10,538 bases of DNA, taken from Candidatus Melainabacteria bacterium. GTDB lineage: Bacteria; Cyanobacteriota; Vampirovibrionia; Obscuribacterales; Obscuribacteraceae. Both the position numbers and the translations under genes were made by a program. The stretch is taken from NCBI GenBank assembly GCA_016209785.1, contig JACQVM010000324.1:1-10538 (forward strand), in the 5' to 3' direction. The notes beneath the pieces were generated by a model that was given only the letters and a program-made list of their open reading frames with translations, did not search any database and was not told the origin of the DNA. Below, in pieces: positions 1 through 6,619 of the stretch. The number at the start of each line of letters is the position of its first letter. Positions within the stretch are counted from its first letter, which is position 1.

Positions 1-486
1 ATCCCTATAGTGACCTTTGTGGATGTGCCTGGCTATCTGCCAGGGAGGACTCTAGAGCATAACGGCATCATTCGCCATGGAGCTAAGCTTCTTTATGCCT
101 ACTGTGAGGCAACCGTGCCTAAACTTACTGTCATTACACGCAAGGCCTATGGGGGGGCGTTTGACGTAATGGGATCAAAAAACGTGGGTGGTGACATAAA
201 CCTGGCATGGCCAACAGCAGAGATTGCAGTTATGGGTGCAGAAGGAGCAGTAAATCTACTTTATAGAAAAGAATTGGCAAAGGAGGGAGTTGAGGACAAG
301 CTAAAGACTTTAGTGGCTGAGTATCGTGCCAGGTTTGCAAATCCATATATTGCCGCTGAGCGTGGTTATATTGATGATGTAATTTTGCCCTCTGAAACCA
401 GAAAGGTACTTCTGGCAGCGCTTGAGGTTCAACAAAATAAGAGGGTGGAAAGGCCGGCCAGAAAGCATGGGAATGTTCCTCTATAA
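1..486 (+). CDS. pccB: Acyl-CoA (propionyl-CoA) carboxylase carboxyltransferase, beta subunit, C-terminal part
   Basis: Open from the first base of the window, so the start lies upstream; 161 residues are visible. It reads as the C-terminal end of a biotin-dependent carboxyltransferase of the PccB/MmdA family, which moves CO2 between biotin and an acyl-CoA such as propionyl-CoA. Visible family signatures are VDVPGYLPG at the left edge, [31 protein letters not shown] (nt 139-171), [15 protein letters not shown] from nt 208, [17 protein letters not shown], and the typical last residues RKHGNVPL. The complete protein is usually about 510-540 residues, so about two thirds is missing through the window edge, not through mutation. 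The [11 protein letters not shown] ending looks closer to propionyl-CoA carboxylase than to a sodium-pumping methylmalonyl-CoA decarboxylase, but this fragment alone does not settle the substrate. No biotin carboxylase or biotin carrier gene is visible downstream. Confidence 0.93.
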   Translation: MPIVTFVDVPGYLPGRTLEHNGIIRHGAKLLYAYCEATVPKLTVITRKAYGGAFDVMGSKNVGGDINLAWPTAEIAVMGAEGAVNLLYRKELAKEGVEDKLKTLVAEYRARFANPYIAAERGYIDDVILPSETRKVLLAALEVQQNKRVERPARKHGNVPL

Positions 487-660
487 GCCCTCCCTCGCCT
501 TCGTTCCTCGACTCGTCCGGGCGTTTACACGCTCGGCGGCCGACGGCTCAACGCAGTCGTTGCCTCGCTATTTTGTCCAGTCACGCTTGGCAGTGGTAAG
601 GTCTGGGTGGACCAAACGTACGTCGCAAGAGTTGTCCGTCAGTCTCGTAGTTGACGGATC
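487..660. other. GC-rich block of tandem hairpins, possible dispersed repeat or structured 3' element
   Basis: Directly after the pccB stop the base composition jumps to a GC-rich stretch unlike its surroundings, clearest over 487-567. Four inverted repeats follow one another. They are 517-524 with 529-536 (8 pairs including one G-T, loop TTAC), 549-553 with 558-562 (CAACG/CGTTG, loop CAGT), 600-603 with 610-613 (GGTC/GACC), and 635-641 with 652-658 (TCCGTCA/TGACGGA, 10-nt loop). The block overlaps the last 31 or so codons of the minus-strand gene that ends at 568. Only a short T-run (571-574) follows the second hairpin, so it is a poor intrinsic terminator in the plus direction. It could be a dispersed REP-like or miniature element, a structured 3' UTR of pccB, or a small RNA. 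The sequence alone does not decide. Confidence 0.4.
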
Positions 661-1290
661 AGGAGAGTTTATCTCTAAGAGATTAATTGGGATAGACAGC
701 GGGTCCGGAAGTAGCGAATCATATCTGCCAATTGGATCGCATGCATTGGTTAGCTTGGCAATCTTTTGGATTACAGTTTCTGGGAAGGGTTGTGGTCGAC
801 AAAGAAACAGCCCAGACAAACCAGACATCTTTCCTGCCTTTCGGCACAACTGAGTCAATAACTTGCTAAAGTGCCTTTCGTTTGTTGCCTGAATAGGGAA
901 GTCATCAAGGCAAGCTAACACCATAGGTTTACCTCGCCAATCCAGCAAAACAAGATAGAAAATTGGCAACAAACTTTTGTGAATTAGTCCATGACTTGCT
1001 TGATGTACCTCAACTGTTGTTACTTTTGCTAAAGATTCCCAGAGAGCTCGTTGGCGGTTGTATAGTCCTGTACGATGAGCCAGCACAAAAAAATTACTGG
1101 TAAGAAACTTCGCTAGCACTGTTACTGATACAAGTGGTTGGGTACCGAGCGTGGAGATTTTAAGGTTTTGACTAGCAGCAAGCAGGTCTTGAGGCCTATA
1201 AATGCGTGGATTTTGGGCAACTGCAGAAAACGTTATAGTCTCTGGGTTAACGATTTCAATCTGGACCTTATAAGTAGGCTTTTCGAACAT
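568..1290 (-). CDS. Protein of unknown function
   Basis: A minus-strand reading frame encoding 240 residues from the ATG at 1288-1290; an in-frame TTG at 1300-1302 would add four. Neither start has a clear ribosome binding site. I do not recognise the family. The middle looks like a folded alpha/beta protein: a helix around RALWESLAKV, then strands in FYLVLLDWRGKPMVLACLDD, then FLCRPQPFPETVIQKIAKLT, and a run ending PINLLEI. The pattern hydrophobic-D-x-x-GKP-hydrophobic-LDD faintly recalls the core strands of PD-(D/E)XK nucleases such as DUF2726, but the usual E-x-K is absent, so this is only a hint. The last 31 or so residues lie inside the hairpin-rich block and are unlike the rest, which suggests the original C-terminus was replaced. 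The gene converges on pccB and diverges from the sigma-factor gene. Confidence 0.6.
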   Translation of the reverse strand: MFEKPTYKVQIEIVNPETITFSAVAQNPRIYRPQDLLAASQNLKISTLGTQPLVSVTVLAKFLTSNFFVLAHRTGLYNRQRALWESLAKVTTVEVHQASHGLIHKSLLPIFYLVLLDWRGKPMVLACLDDFPIQATNERHFSKLLTQLCRKAGKMSGLSGLFLCRPQPFPETVIQKIAKLTNACDPIGRYDSLLPDPLSIPINLLEINSPDPSTTRLTDNSCDVRLVHPDLTTAKRDWTK

Positions 1291-1520
1291 ATGATTAGGC
1301 AATTACCATTTAGCTTTTGGATAACGTGGTACATCTATGTTAAGGGCAGTCATAGTTTCTGCCTAGAAAGGGGGGTAAACTGGAAAGTACGAGTAGGGTT
1401 GTAAACAGACAACAAAAGAATTCTCCTAGAATAAGCTTCTCTTGATCATTGAGCTTTTTAGCGTGGTAAAGACTAAATTGCCAAGAGAATGAGGGACGCC
1501 AGAAAGTAAAGGTTATTTTA
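1291..1520. other. Divergent intergenic region upstream of the sigma-factor gene
   Basis: About 230 bp between the unknown minus-strand gene and the sigma-factor gene, so both promoters should lie here. I see no convincing sigma-70 promoter pair: TTGATC (1442-1447) and TTGAGC (1449-1454) lack a -10 box at normal spacing. Possible regulatory marks are two GTAAAC copies (1375-1380 and 1401-1406) and an inverted repeat AAGCT/AGCTT (1433-1437 and 1452-1456) followed by a short T-run. A purine-rich AAAGG lies a few bases before the sigma-factor ATG and can serve as its ribosome binding site. The lack of a housekeeping promoter would fit autoregulation by the encoded sigma factor, but that is inference. 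Confidence 0.35.
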
Positions 1521-2093
1521 ATGGCACTTCTTCCATCAAAAGACTATTCGCAGCACGCTGCAGCTAGCGTGTTGATTGAGGTACGCAAAGGTAACAAGCA
1601 AGCGCTAGGAGATTTCATTTGGCAAAATCAAGAACGCATTTACGCTATTGCTTACCTGGCTACAAATGATGTGGACATGTCTACCCAACTTACAATGATG
1701 GCCTTTAAGAATGCTTTTGTTGCTCTTAAGCAGCTGAATCCAAAACAGTTGGGTGATTCAGCTTGGGATTGGCTGGCACAGTTTATAGTGGATGCTTGTG
1801 CTGAATACCATATGGAGTATTCTGGACCCGTTCCGGCAAACGCACAGGCTGATCCTAGTGTTGATGGATCTGCACAGATGGACTGGGAGTCCACTATCAT
1901 TTTAGGACTGCAGCGAATGAAGAGGTGCTTAGGAACCTTGCCAGATGAACAGAAAAATGTTTTTCTTTTGCGGCACCAGTTAGGTCTTAACTATGAGCAG
2001 GTGGCTCAGGTGCTAAATAAGAATGTAGACGATGTGTTAGCCTGGCTTTTCCGTAGTCGAGTTCAGGTTATCAAATGTTTGGGCAGAGGATAG
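1521..2093 (+). CDS. ECF-type (extracytoplasmic function) RNA polymerase sigma factor, divergent
   Basis: A 190-residue protein of the size and layout of an ECF sigma factor, which directs RNA polymerase to a specific set of promoters. Sigma region 2 spans roughly residues 28-98 (FIWQNQERIYAIAYLA, then AFKNAFVALKQL, then WDWLAQFIVDACAEY). A variable linker covers about 100-122. Region 4 spans about 130-186, with LGTLPDEQKNVFLLRHQLGLNYEQVAQVLN and a recognition helix around VDDVLAWLFRSRVQV. Region 4 fits the family well. Region 2.2 is odd: the usual acidic DAED-L-x-QE-x-F core-binding motif appears as MSTQLTMMAF, with the acidic residues and the QE pair missing. The start is ATG, preceded by GTAAAGG. 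The gene ends in tandem stops (TAG TAG), 25 bp before the zinc-binding anti-sigma gene, a standard sigma/anti-sigma operon order. A role in cell-envelope or stress response is possible but not shown. Confidence 0.85.
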   Translation: MALLPSKDYSQHAAASVLIEVRKGNKQALGDFIWQNQERIYAIAYLATNDVDMSTQLTMMAFKNAFVALKQLNPKQLGDSAWDWLAQFIVDACAEYHMEYSGPVPANAQADPSVDGSAQMDWESTIILGLQRMKRCLGTLPDEQKNVFLLRHQLGLNYEQVAQVLNKNVDDVLAWLFRSRVQVIKCLGRG

Positions 2094-2118
2094 TAGGCAG
2101 CCAAGAGCTGAAAAGAGA

Positions 2119-5073
2119 ATGAACTGCAACACATTTAGATTTTTGATTCAACAAAGTTGTGACATGGAGTTACCTGTCGAGGATGAGGAGCTGCTCTTAG
2201 CCCACCTTGAATCGTGTGAATCCTGCACACGCTTTCAGCATCAGCTTGGGCAAGTGGTAGAAGCTGCCGAAGAATTATCTTTGCCGGAAGAGGTATTGCC
2301 TAGCAACTTGGAGTCGTTGGCGCGTACAATCATGCAACAGCTCCCGGCACCTAAACAATCTATTTTCGCCACGATTGGAGCCTTTTTGAGCTCCAAAAAA
2401 GCCAAGCAACCCAAGGAACCTAAAGAGTCCAAGAAGGTTCTTGCTGAGCAGGCTAGCAAGTTTCCGCACATTGCACGTAAGTCCCCTGAGAGCCAATCGT
2501 TACGCAAGGGACAAAAACCAGCCGGTGCTGTTGAAATGGACGAAAGGCAGGCTCAATCAGTACGATTAAAGGGCATGTCTCGTTCCGGACAAGTTCCCAG
2601 TGATTTGACCCAGTCTGGCACTCGCTCGCTGGGGGAGAAATTTGGGCTTGTGGCCTCTCAGCAGGATGCAGCACCAGATGAGGTTCCGTTGACTCTAGCG
2701 GAGTCCATCCGGCGCAAGGTGACTGAAGAGCTTCAGGTAAAAAATATTGACCTTGCTCAAGTCGAGGCCGCATCATCAGGCACCACAGGTGGTGAAGAAT
2801 GGTCTGGGACGAGTTCTGTAGTGACACCAACTCCACAGAGTGAGCCTGTTGGGCAGCAATACGGCAACCAAGGGCTGGGTGGATTTCCGAGTGACTCCAC
2901 CGGCAGTGCCTGGACTTCAACTAGCCCACAGCAGTCACCGGACATGACTTATCAAGCGGATGAGTGGGGAGGACAGTCCCAGTACCCAGCAGGTGGAGCC
3001 TGGGAGGAACCTCAATCTAACGCTCCTACTGGAGTGGAATGGGGTGTGCCTCCACAGCCTGGGAATTGGGCGCAACCAGACTCTGCTTGGGGGCAGGCAA
3101 CCAGTGATTCTGACAGTCAAACAAATTGGGGTAAACCACAGGAGCCAGCCGGTCAGGACGCACATGGTGCCGGTTGGGGAGACACTGGAAGCACACCTCA
3201 AGGCGGTGCCTGGGAAGGCCCAACAGTTACGCCAACTCCTGCGAGCTGGTCAGAGGAGGCGGAGCAAATTCAGACTGGCATGTGGCAGGCATTTAGTCCA
3301 GAAGGTGCCCTTGGGGCGACATCTAAGCCAGTTGTGCCAAGCTCGCCAGTGCAGCCAGCACCGCAAGCTTCCAATGTGCAGGACTCTCAGCGGTGGGATG
3401 TGCCGATTCAAGAGCGAACACAACAGTCCGGTCGTCCAGCACCTTGCGAGGCAGATCGTTGGGATGTGCCAATCCAAGAGAGATTGAAAATGCAGGCTGG
3501 CCAAGCAGGACAAACAAAGGATGTAGTTGAGAGTTCCAGTTCTCAAGGCGTACCTGCTGAGTCCATCATGAATCGTCTAAGTAATATTCTTGGAGAGGAG
3601 ACTAAATCAACTCATTCACCACCGCAGGAAAGTCAAGCCCCTCCTGACCGCTGGGATGTACCTATTCAAGAAAGAATGCCCGACAGGCAGCCAGTTGTGC
3701 CAGCCAGTCCAGTGCCGGCTGACCGCTGGGATATACCAATACAAGAGCGAAAACAGCTCATGCCTCCGGTAGCTCCTGCTAGCCAAGCTGTTCCAGCGGC
3801 GGGTGGACTGTTCAAGAACCTTGATGATGGAGCTATGGACCGCCTTTTTAGTGATAATTTAGGAGTTGTTGATTCAACACGCTCAGTCTCGGCCAGTCAG
3901 CCGCTGGGGCAACCTCCTCCACAGGTGCAGTCTGCTTCTCAGTCCATTGAGCCGGTTGGATCTAGCGCAGTTGCACCCCAAACGTCAGATTTTTCTGTTG
4001 CGCCGCCAACGGTGCCGACTGTCCCTGGTGCCCCAACTATAAGCCCTGTGACACCTAAAATTCAGGTGCCTCAGTCTGCTACGACATCACCACCGGTGAT
4101 ACCTGCACCTAAGCAAAGTCCTGATGTGCAGGAGTTAAACAAGGGACTTTTGCAAAACTTGGATGATAGCGCCATTGACAAATTGTTTAGTGAGAATCTA
4201 GGCGTGACCGAGTCTGTCCAACCTGTGGCTTCTGCCCAGGTACCCCAACCAGCGCAATCAGCACCACCATCTGCACCAATAACCGTACCATCGCCACTCC
4301 CTGCACCATTTCAGCCACAACAAGGTGGGTGGAGTGAAACGCCAGCCCCGGTGTCGCCTGCTCCTAGCCAGCAGCCTCCTGCCCCGCCACAGCCAGCCGG
4401 CGGGCTGTTCTCGGTAGATGATGACATGATGGACAAGCTCTTTGCGGACAACCTTGGTGTTGCAGAAAAAACAACACCGCCAGCTCCTAAAGTAAATGTA
4501 AGCGAAGCTGTGCAGTCTATTAAAAGCACAGCCGGAGCCCCTTGCCCGCCGCCGCCCAAGGTAGAGGGGCTAGGGAGACTTGCGCAGGCTGAGAAGGGTC
4601 CTGAAGCTGGGTCAGGTAAGATTGCTTCAATTGGTAAGTTCCTGTTAGATCAGCAAGACCTATCTAAGCTTGGCAAGCTAGCTGCGTCAGATCTTTCTGA
4701 CACCAAGATGCGCATTCTTACTATGGAGGCCTCACAACAACTGCAGGGCTTGCTCCAGACGATAGGGGCACAGCAAGGAGTAGTTGGGTCAGTTATTGTG
4801 GGTCATGATGGCATTCTTATTGCCAACAGTATGCCTGCCGACCTTGATGGGGAGAACATTGGTATATGGGCGCTTGGGATGTACCTCAATACAGACAATG
4901 TGCTGAAGAAGATGGGGCATAATCACATACATCAGGTGGTGGCACGGACAGTTCGAGGTTATCTCATCATTGCTGACTTTGGAGGCGGCATTCTTGTTAC
5001 GCTGACCGATGGTGCAGAAACGGATAAGCTCATACCACTGATGCGTAGCATCACTCAACTGGTAGCTCAATGA
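2119..5073 (+). CDS. Zinc-binding anti-sigma motif / low-complexity / Roadblock-LC7 fusion protein
   Basis: A 984-residue protein with a fold at each end. Residues 1-80 resemble the zinc-binding anti-sigma domain: an early Cys (C3), helices, and the H29-x3-C33-x2-C36 motif (HLESCESC). Such domains bind and silence the sigma factor encoded next to them. Residues about 85-865 are low complexity, rich in Pro, Gln, Ser and Ala. They hold a Trp-spaced segment (228-389), four RWDVPIQER motifs (425, 447, 511, 536) and three LDD-to-NLGV helical motifs (563, 676, 762). Residues about 870-982 read as a Roadblock/LC7 domain: LLQTIGAQQGVVGSVIVGHDG, then a helix, then a strand pair YLIIADFGGGILVTLTD. Roadblock proteins bind or regulate Ras-like GTPases. 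No membrane helix is present (the short SIFATIGAFLSS is too brief), so a soluble cytoplasmic regulator is likely. The start is ATG after GAAAAGAGA. The long tail and Roadblock end are unusual for anti-sigma factors. Confidence 0.85.
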   Translation: MNCNTFRFLIQQSCDMELPVEDEELLLAHLESCESCTRFQHQLGQVVEAAEELSLPEEVLPSNLESLARTIMQQLPAPKQSIFATIGAFLSSKKAKQPKEPKESKKVLAEQASKFPHIARKSPESQSLRKGQKPAGAVEMDERQAQSVRLKGMSRSGQVPSDLTQSGTRSLGEKFGLVASQQDAAPDEVPLTLAESIRRKVTEELQVKNIDLAQVEAASSGTTGGEEWSGTSSVVTPTPQSEPVGQQYGNQGLGGFPSDSTGSAWTSTSPQQSPDMTYQADEWGGQSQYPAGGAWEEPQSNAPTGVEWGVPPQPGNWAQPDSAWGQATSDSDSQTNWGKPQEPAGQDAHGAGWGDTGSTPQGGAWEGPTVTPTPASWSEEAEQIQTGMWQAFSPEGALGATSKPVVPSSPVQPAPQASNVQDSQRWDVPIQERTQQSGRPAPCEADRWDVPIQERLKMQAGQAGQTKDVVESSSSQGVPAESIMNRLSNILGEETKSTHSPPQESQAPPDRWDVPIQERMPDRQPVVPASPVPADRWDIPIQERKQLMPPVAPASQAVPAAGGLFKNLDDGAMDRLFSDNLGVVDSTRSVSASQPLGQPPPQVQSASQSIEPVGSSAVAPQTSDFSVAPPTVPTVPGAPTISPVTPKIQVPQSATTSPPVIPAPKQSPDVQELNKGLLQNLDDSAIDKLFSENLGVTESVQPVASAQVPQPAQSAPPSAPITVPSPLPAPFQPQQGGWSETPAPVSPAPSQQPPAPPQPAGGLFSVDDDMMDKLFADNLGVAEKTTPPAPKVNVSEAVQSIKSTAGAPCPPPPKVEGLGRLAQAEKGPEAGSGKIASIGKFLLDQQDLSKLGKLAASDLSDTKMRILTMEASQQLQGLLQTIGAQQGVVGSVIVGHDGILIANSMPADLDGENIGIWALGMYLNTDNVLKKMGHNHIHQVVARTVRGYLIIADFGGGILVTLTDGAETDKLIPLMRSITQLVAQ
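2800..3285 (+). repeat. Tryptophan-periodic low-complexity segment (protein-level repeat)
   Basis: Within the anti-sigma/Roadblock fusion, residues 228-389 carry twelve Trp residues (228, 265, 283, 295, 308, 317, 324, 337, 353, 365, 377, 389). Each sits in a Gly/Pro/Gln/Ser context such as GGAWEEP and GGAWEGP. The last three intervals, and the one between 283 and 295, are all 12 residues; the others range from 7 to 37. Evenly spaced aromatics in a disordered chain are typical of multivalent linkers. The repeat is at the protein level; the DNA copies are diverged. Confidence 0.7.
3391..3750 (+). repeat. Four RW-D-[VI]-PIQER short linear motifs
   Basis: Nine-residue motifs begin at residues 425, 447, 511 and 536 of the anti-sigma/Roadblock fusion. 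Three are identical (RWDVPIQER) and the last is RWDIPIQER. Three of the four follow (A or P)-D, and all are followed by unrelated linker sequence. Synonymous codons differ between copies (CGG/CGT/CGC for Arg, ATT/ATC/ATA for Ile), so the peptide is being preserved rather than recently duplicated. That pattern suggests a docking motif for a partner protein, identity unknown. Confidence 0.9.
3805..4467 (+). repeat. Three LDD..(M/I)D(K/R)LF..NLGV helical motifs
   Basis: About 22-residue copies at residues 563-583, 676-696 and 762-781 of the fusion protein share the pattern G-L-(F/L)-x3-DD-x-(A/M)-(M/I)-D-(K/R)-LF-x-(D/E)-NLGV. Each is predicted to form one short amphipathic helix between Pro-rich linkers. 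A weaker relative, MNRLSNILGEE, lies at residues 484-494 between the second and third RWDVPIQER motifs. These could be a second class of docking or self-association site. Confidence 0.85.
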
Positions 5074-5119
5074 GGAATATCGGCCTGGGCATTTGCTCGA
5101 TCTTTTGCGGCTCGTAGAT

Positions 5120-5160
5120 ACAAGCACAGACTCTTTCTGGCTCCATGCTTGTCCTACTTT
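5120..5160 (+). terminator. Possible weak terminator hairpin after the sigma/anti-sigma operon
   Basis: The 80-bp convergent gap between the fusion gene and the exported-protein gene contains a perfect 7-bp inverted repeat, ACAAGCA (5120-5126) with TGCTTGT (5146-5152). The 19-nt loop holds a smaller CAGA/TCTG stem. The following bases, CCTACTTTTC, have only four consecutive T. The stem is AT-rich and the loop long, so it is a weak candidate, but no better terminator is visible here. Confidence 0.3.
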
Positions 5161-6530
5161 TCACTAGTCAAACGATTTGTCGGCGGTGGGGCAATTGTTC
5201 CTTCAGGGCAAGTTGCTGATTTCTTTTCTTGTTGAGTTATTGGAGGATTGGTCATACTGACTTCATAACAAGGCAAGTTTTTTGCCAATTTTTGTAAGAG
5301 CGGATCAGCAGGTGCAATAAAAATGCCTTTTATTGCCCACCAGCTCTTGCTTTTTGTTACATCAAAAATCAAATCGTTTCTTTGGTAAGTAATGAGACGA
5401 TAACGGTAAATGGTTGGAGTTGTGCAAGACATGCCTAGGATACGCAAGGAAGAAGTCTCCTTGCCGGCTGTCAGACCAATGTACTTGGCAATGCTAACCA
5501 GCCTCGGGTCCACGAGCCAACCCTTAGCTATGTCCAGGCGTTTTTGCAAAACTGCTGCGACAAACTCACGTACTGCATTTACCGGCGAATCCTCGATGTC
5601 CTTGCCATCGAGGGTATATCTGCCATTAATCAGGCGCAACACAAGTTGATATGCTGATAGCCCTGTTGATGGTTCAGCGTGAGCGCTGGTGTCAAATGCC
5701 TGTGGTGTCTTGTTTCCATTTTGATTAATGGTAAGCACAAGATCTGAGCCAGTCAGCGAAATTTGTCCTGATAAGTTGGTCAGAAGAAAAGGTGGTATGC
5801 CAGAGACGGGATAAGGGTCTTCTTTCCATCCGTCAAACCCTAACCTGTATGACTTAAGCCAGATAGTGCCTGATTGGTCCGAGCCTGTAACAATGAGAAA
5901 ACGTTGGCTAGTAATGTTGCTTGTCTTGCTTTGACTTTTGCCGACACGTCGACCGGCTGGTAATTTGAGCTGAGAGGGATCTAGGTGGTGGTTGCTTGAA
6001 CTACTGGAGATTACTCGTGCTCCAGTTATGGATACAGACGGTGCAATTGTTATCACTTGGACACGTGGTGTGGTTATGGTATGGGTTGTCCGCCGGCGAC
6101 CTTTAGAAGGGTCAATTTTTGTCTCCACACAATGGATATAAAGTTCATGAGACTGGCTAATCCGGGGGAAAAGCCACACTTTGGCGGCTCCAGCATTGAT
6201 TATCTTTACACCAAGATCCACTAAAGATGGGTTGGCCTTTACTAGAGTGTCTGTGTCATTCCAAGCAGATGGGGTGCTTATTAACCAAGACTTAAAAGCC
6301 TGTGACACAGAAGACCAGGTCACATCATTTGGATTAAGCTTAAAGTTCGTGATTGTGCTGGCTAGCGCACTTGAAGTTGCTGGAGAATCACCTGGCTTTT
6401 TACTTTGGGTGCTGAGTTTATCCGGTGGTTTTTCATCTGCTTTGCTGGGGTTTGTTTGTCCTGGCAAAGCAGTCATCAAGGAAAGCACGAGTGCTAAGCA
6501 GGGGGAGAAGATGTTTGGGGATAATTGCAT
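5154..6530 (-). CDS. Exported protein of unknown function, possible NTF2-like C-terminal domain
   Basis: From the ATG at 6528-6530 this encodes 458 residues. An in-frame GTG at 6608 would add 26, but the ATG gives an N-terminus that looks like a signal peptide (MQLSPNIFSPCLALVLSLMTALPG, then QTNPSKADEK), so I prefer it. The Cys in the hydrophobic stretch is not in lipobox position, so it is probably not a lipoprotein. After a polar linker (about 25-60) the protein is mainly beta-strand-like, with a Ser/Arg-rich patch (GRRRTTHTITT and ISSSSSNHH). The last part, about 317-410, opens with VNAVREFVAAVLQKRLDIAKGWLVDP. That helix followed by strands resembles the start of NTF2-like/DUF4878 domains; this is a weak, pattern-based guess. 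I do not recognise the family. It diverges from the LysM-protein gene, so both may act in the cell envelope. Confidence 0.8.
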   Translation of the reverse strand: MQLSPNIFSPCLALVLSLMTALPGQTNPSKADEKPPDKLSTQSKKPGDSPATSSALASTITNFKLNPNDVTWSSVSQAFKSWLISTPSAWNDTDTLVKANPSLVDLGVKIINAGAAKVWLFPRISQSHELYIHCVETKIDPSKGRRRTTHTITTPRVQVITIAPSVSITGARVISSSSSNHHLDPSQLKLPAGRRVGKSQSKTSNITSQRFLIVTGSDQSGTIWLKSYRLGFDGWKEDPYPVSGIPPFLLTNLSGQISLTGSDLVLTINQNGNKTPQAFDTSAHAEPSTGLSAYQLVLRLINGRYTLDGKDIEDSPVNAVREFVAAVLQKRLDIAKGWLVDPRLVSIAKYIGLTAGKETSSLRILGMSCTTPTIYRYRLITYQRNDLIFDVTKSKSWWAIKGIFIAPADPLLQKLAKNLPCYEVSMTNPPITQQEKKSATCPEGTIAPPPTNRLTSEK

Positions 6531-6567
6531 TAGCTTAGTAGTTTCACGATAAGAAAGGCGATACTGG

Positions 6568-6581
6568 TGGGAATTTTCCCA
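6568..6581. promoter_or_regulatory. Dyad TGGGAATTTTCCCA, possible operator
   Basis: A 14-bp inverted repeat, TGGGAA-TT-TTCCCA, with six paired positions per arm. It lies in the 123-bp region between the divergent exported-protein and LysM-protein genes, about 38 bp from the former start and 10 bp upstream of the -35 box proposed for the latter. Its size and position fit a binding site for a dimeric repressor. No matching regulator is known to me. Confidence 0.35.
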
Positions 6582-6590
6582 TGAACGTGT

Positions 6591-6619
6591 TTGACTTGCC
6601 TTAATCACTTAAGTAGAGT
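6591..6619 (+). promoter_or_regulatory. Sigma-70-type promoter for the LysM-protein gene
   Basis: TTGACT (6591-6596, five of six consensus bases) is followed after exactly 17 bp by TAGAGT (6614-6619, four of six). Transcription would start near 6626, giving a leader of about 28 nt before the ATG at 6654. This also argues against a TTG start at 6591, which would lie inside the -35 box. An 8-bp palindrome, ACTTAAGT (6607-6614), sits in the spacer. Confidence 0.55.

Noticed and set aside
487..570. tRNA or small stable RNA gene in the GC-rich block
   Set aside because: Hairpins are present, but there is no acceptor stem closing the block, no T-loop GTTC-type motif in position and no CCA end.
422..853. 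Plus-strand open frame of 143 codons across the pccB end and the hairpin block
   Set aside because: It starts inside pccB in another frame, crosses the GC-rich block where stops are rare, and runs antisense to the better minus-strand gene. The translation is Arg/Ser-rich with no fold-like pattern.
1375..1406. Two GTAAAC copies as operator half-sites
   Set aside because: Six-base direct repeats 26 bp apart are expected by chance; no symmetry or wider conservation is visible.
2362..2400. Membrane helix after the zinc-binding head of the fusion protein
   Set aside because: The hydrophobic run SIFATIGAFLSS is only about 12 residues and is followed by a Lys-rich stretch, too short to cross a membrane.
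2960..3546. Several open frames of 60-175 codons on both strands inside the large fusion gene
   Set aside because: They are shadows of a Pro/Gln/Trp-rich coding repeat region, where biased codons leave other frames open. None shows a ribosome binding site or recognisable domain.
6531..6608. GTG start at 6608 for the exported protein, adding 26 residues
   Set aside because: It would bury the hydrophobic signal-like segment behind a long polar stretch; the ATG at 6530 puts it at the N-terminus.
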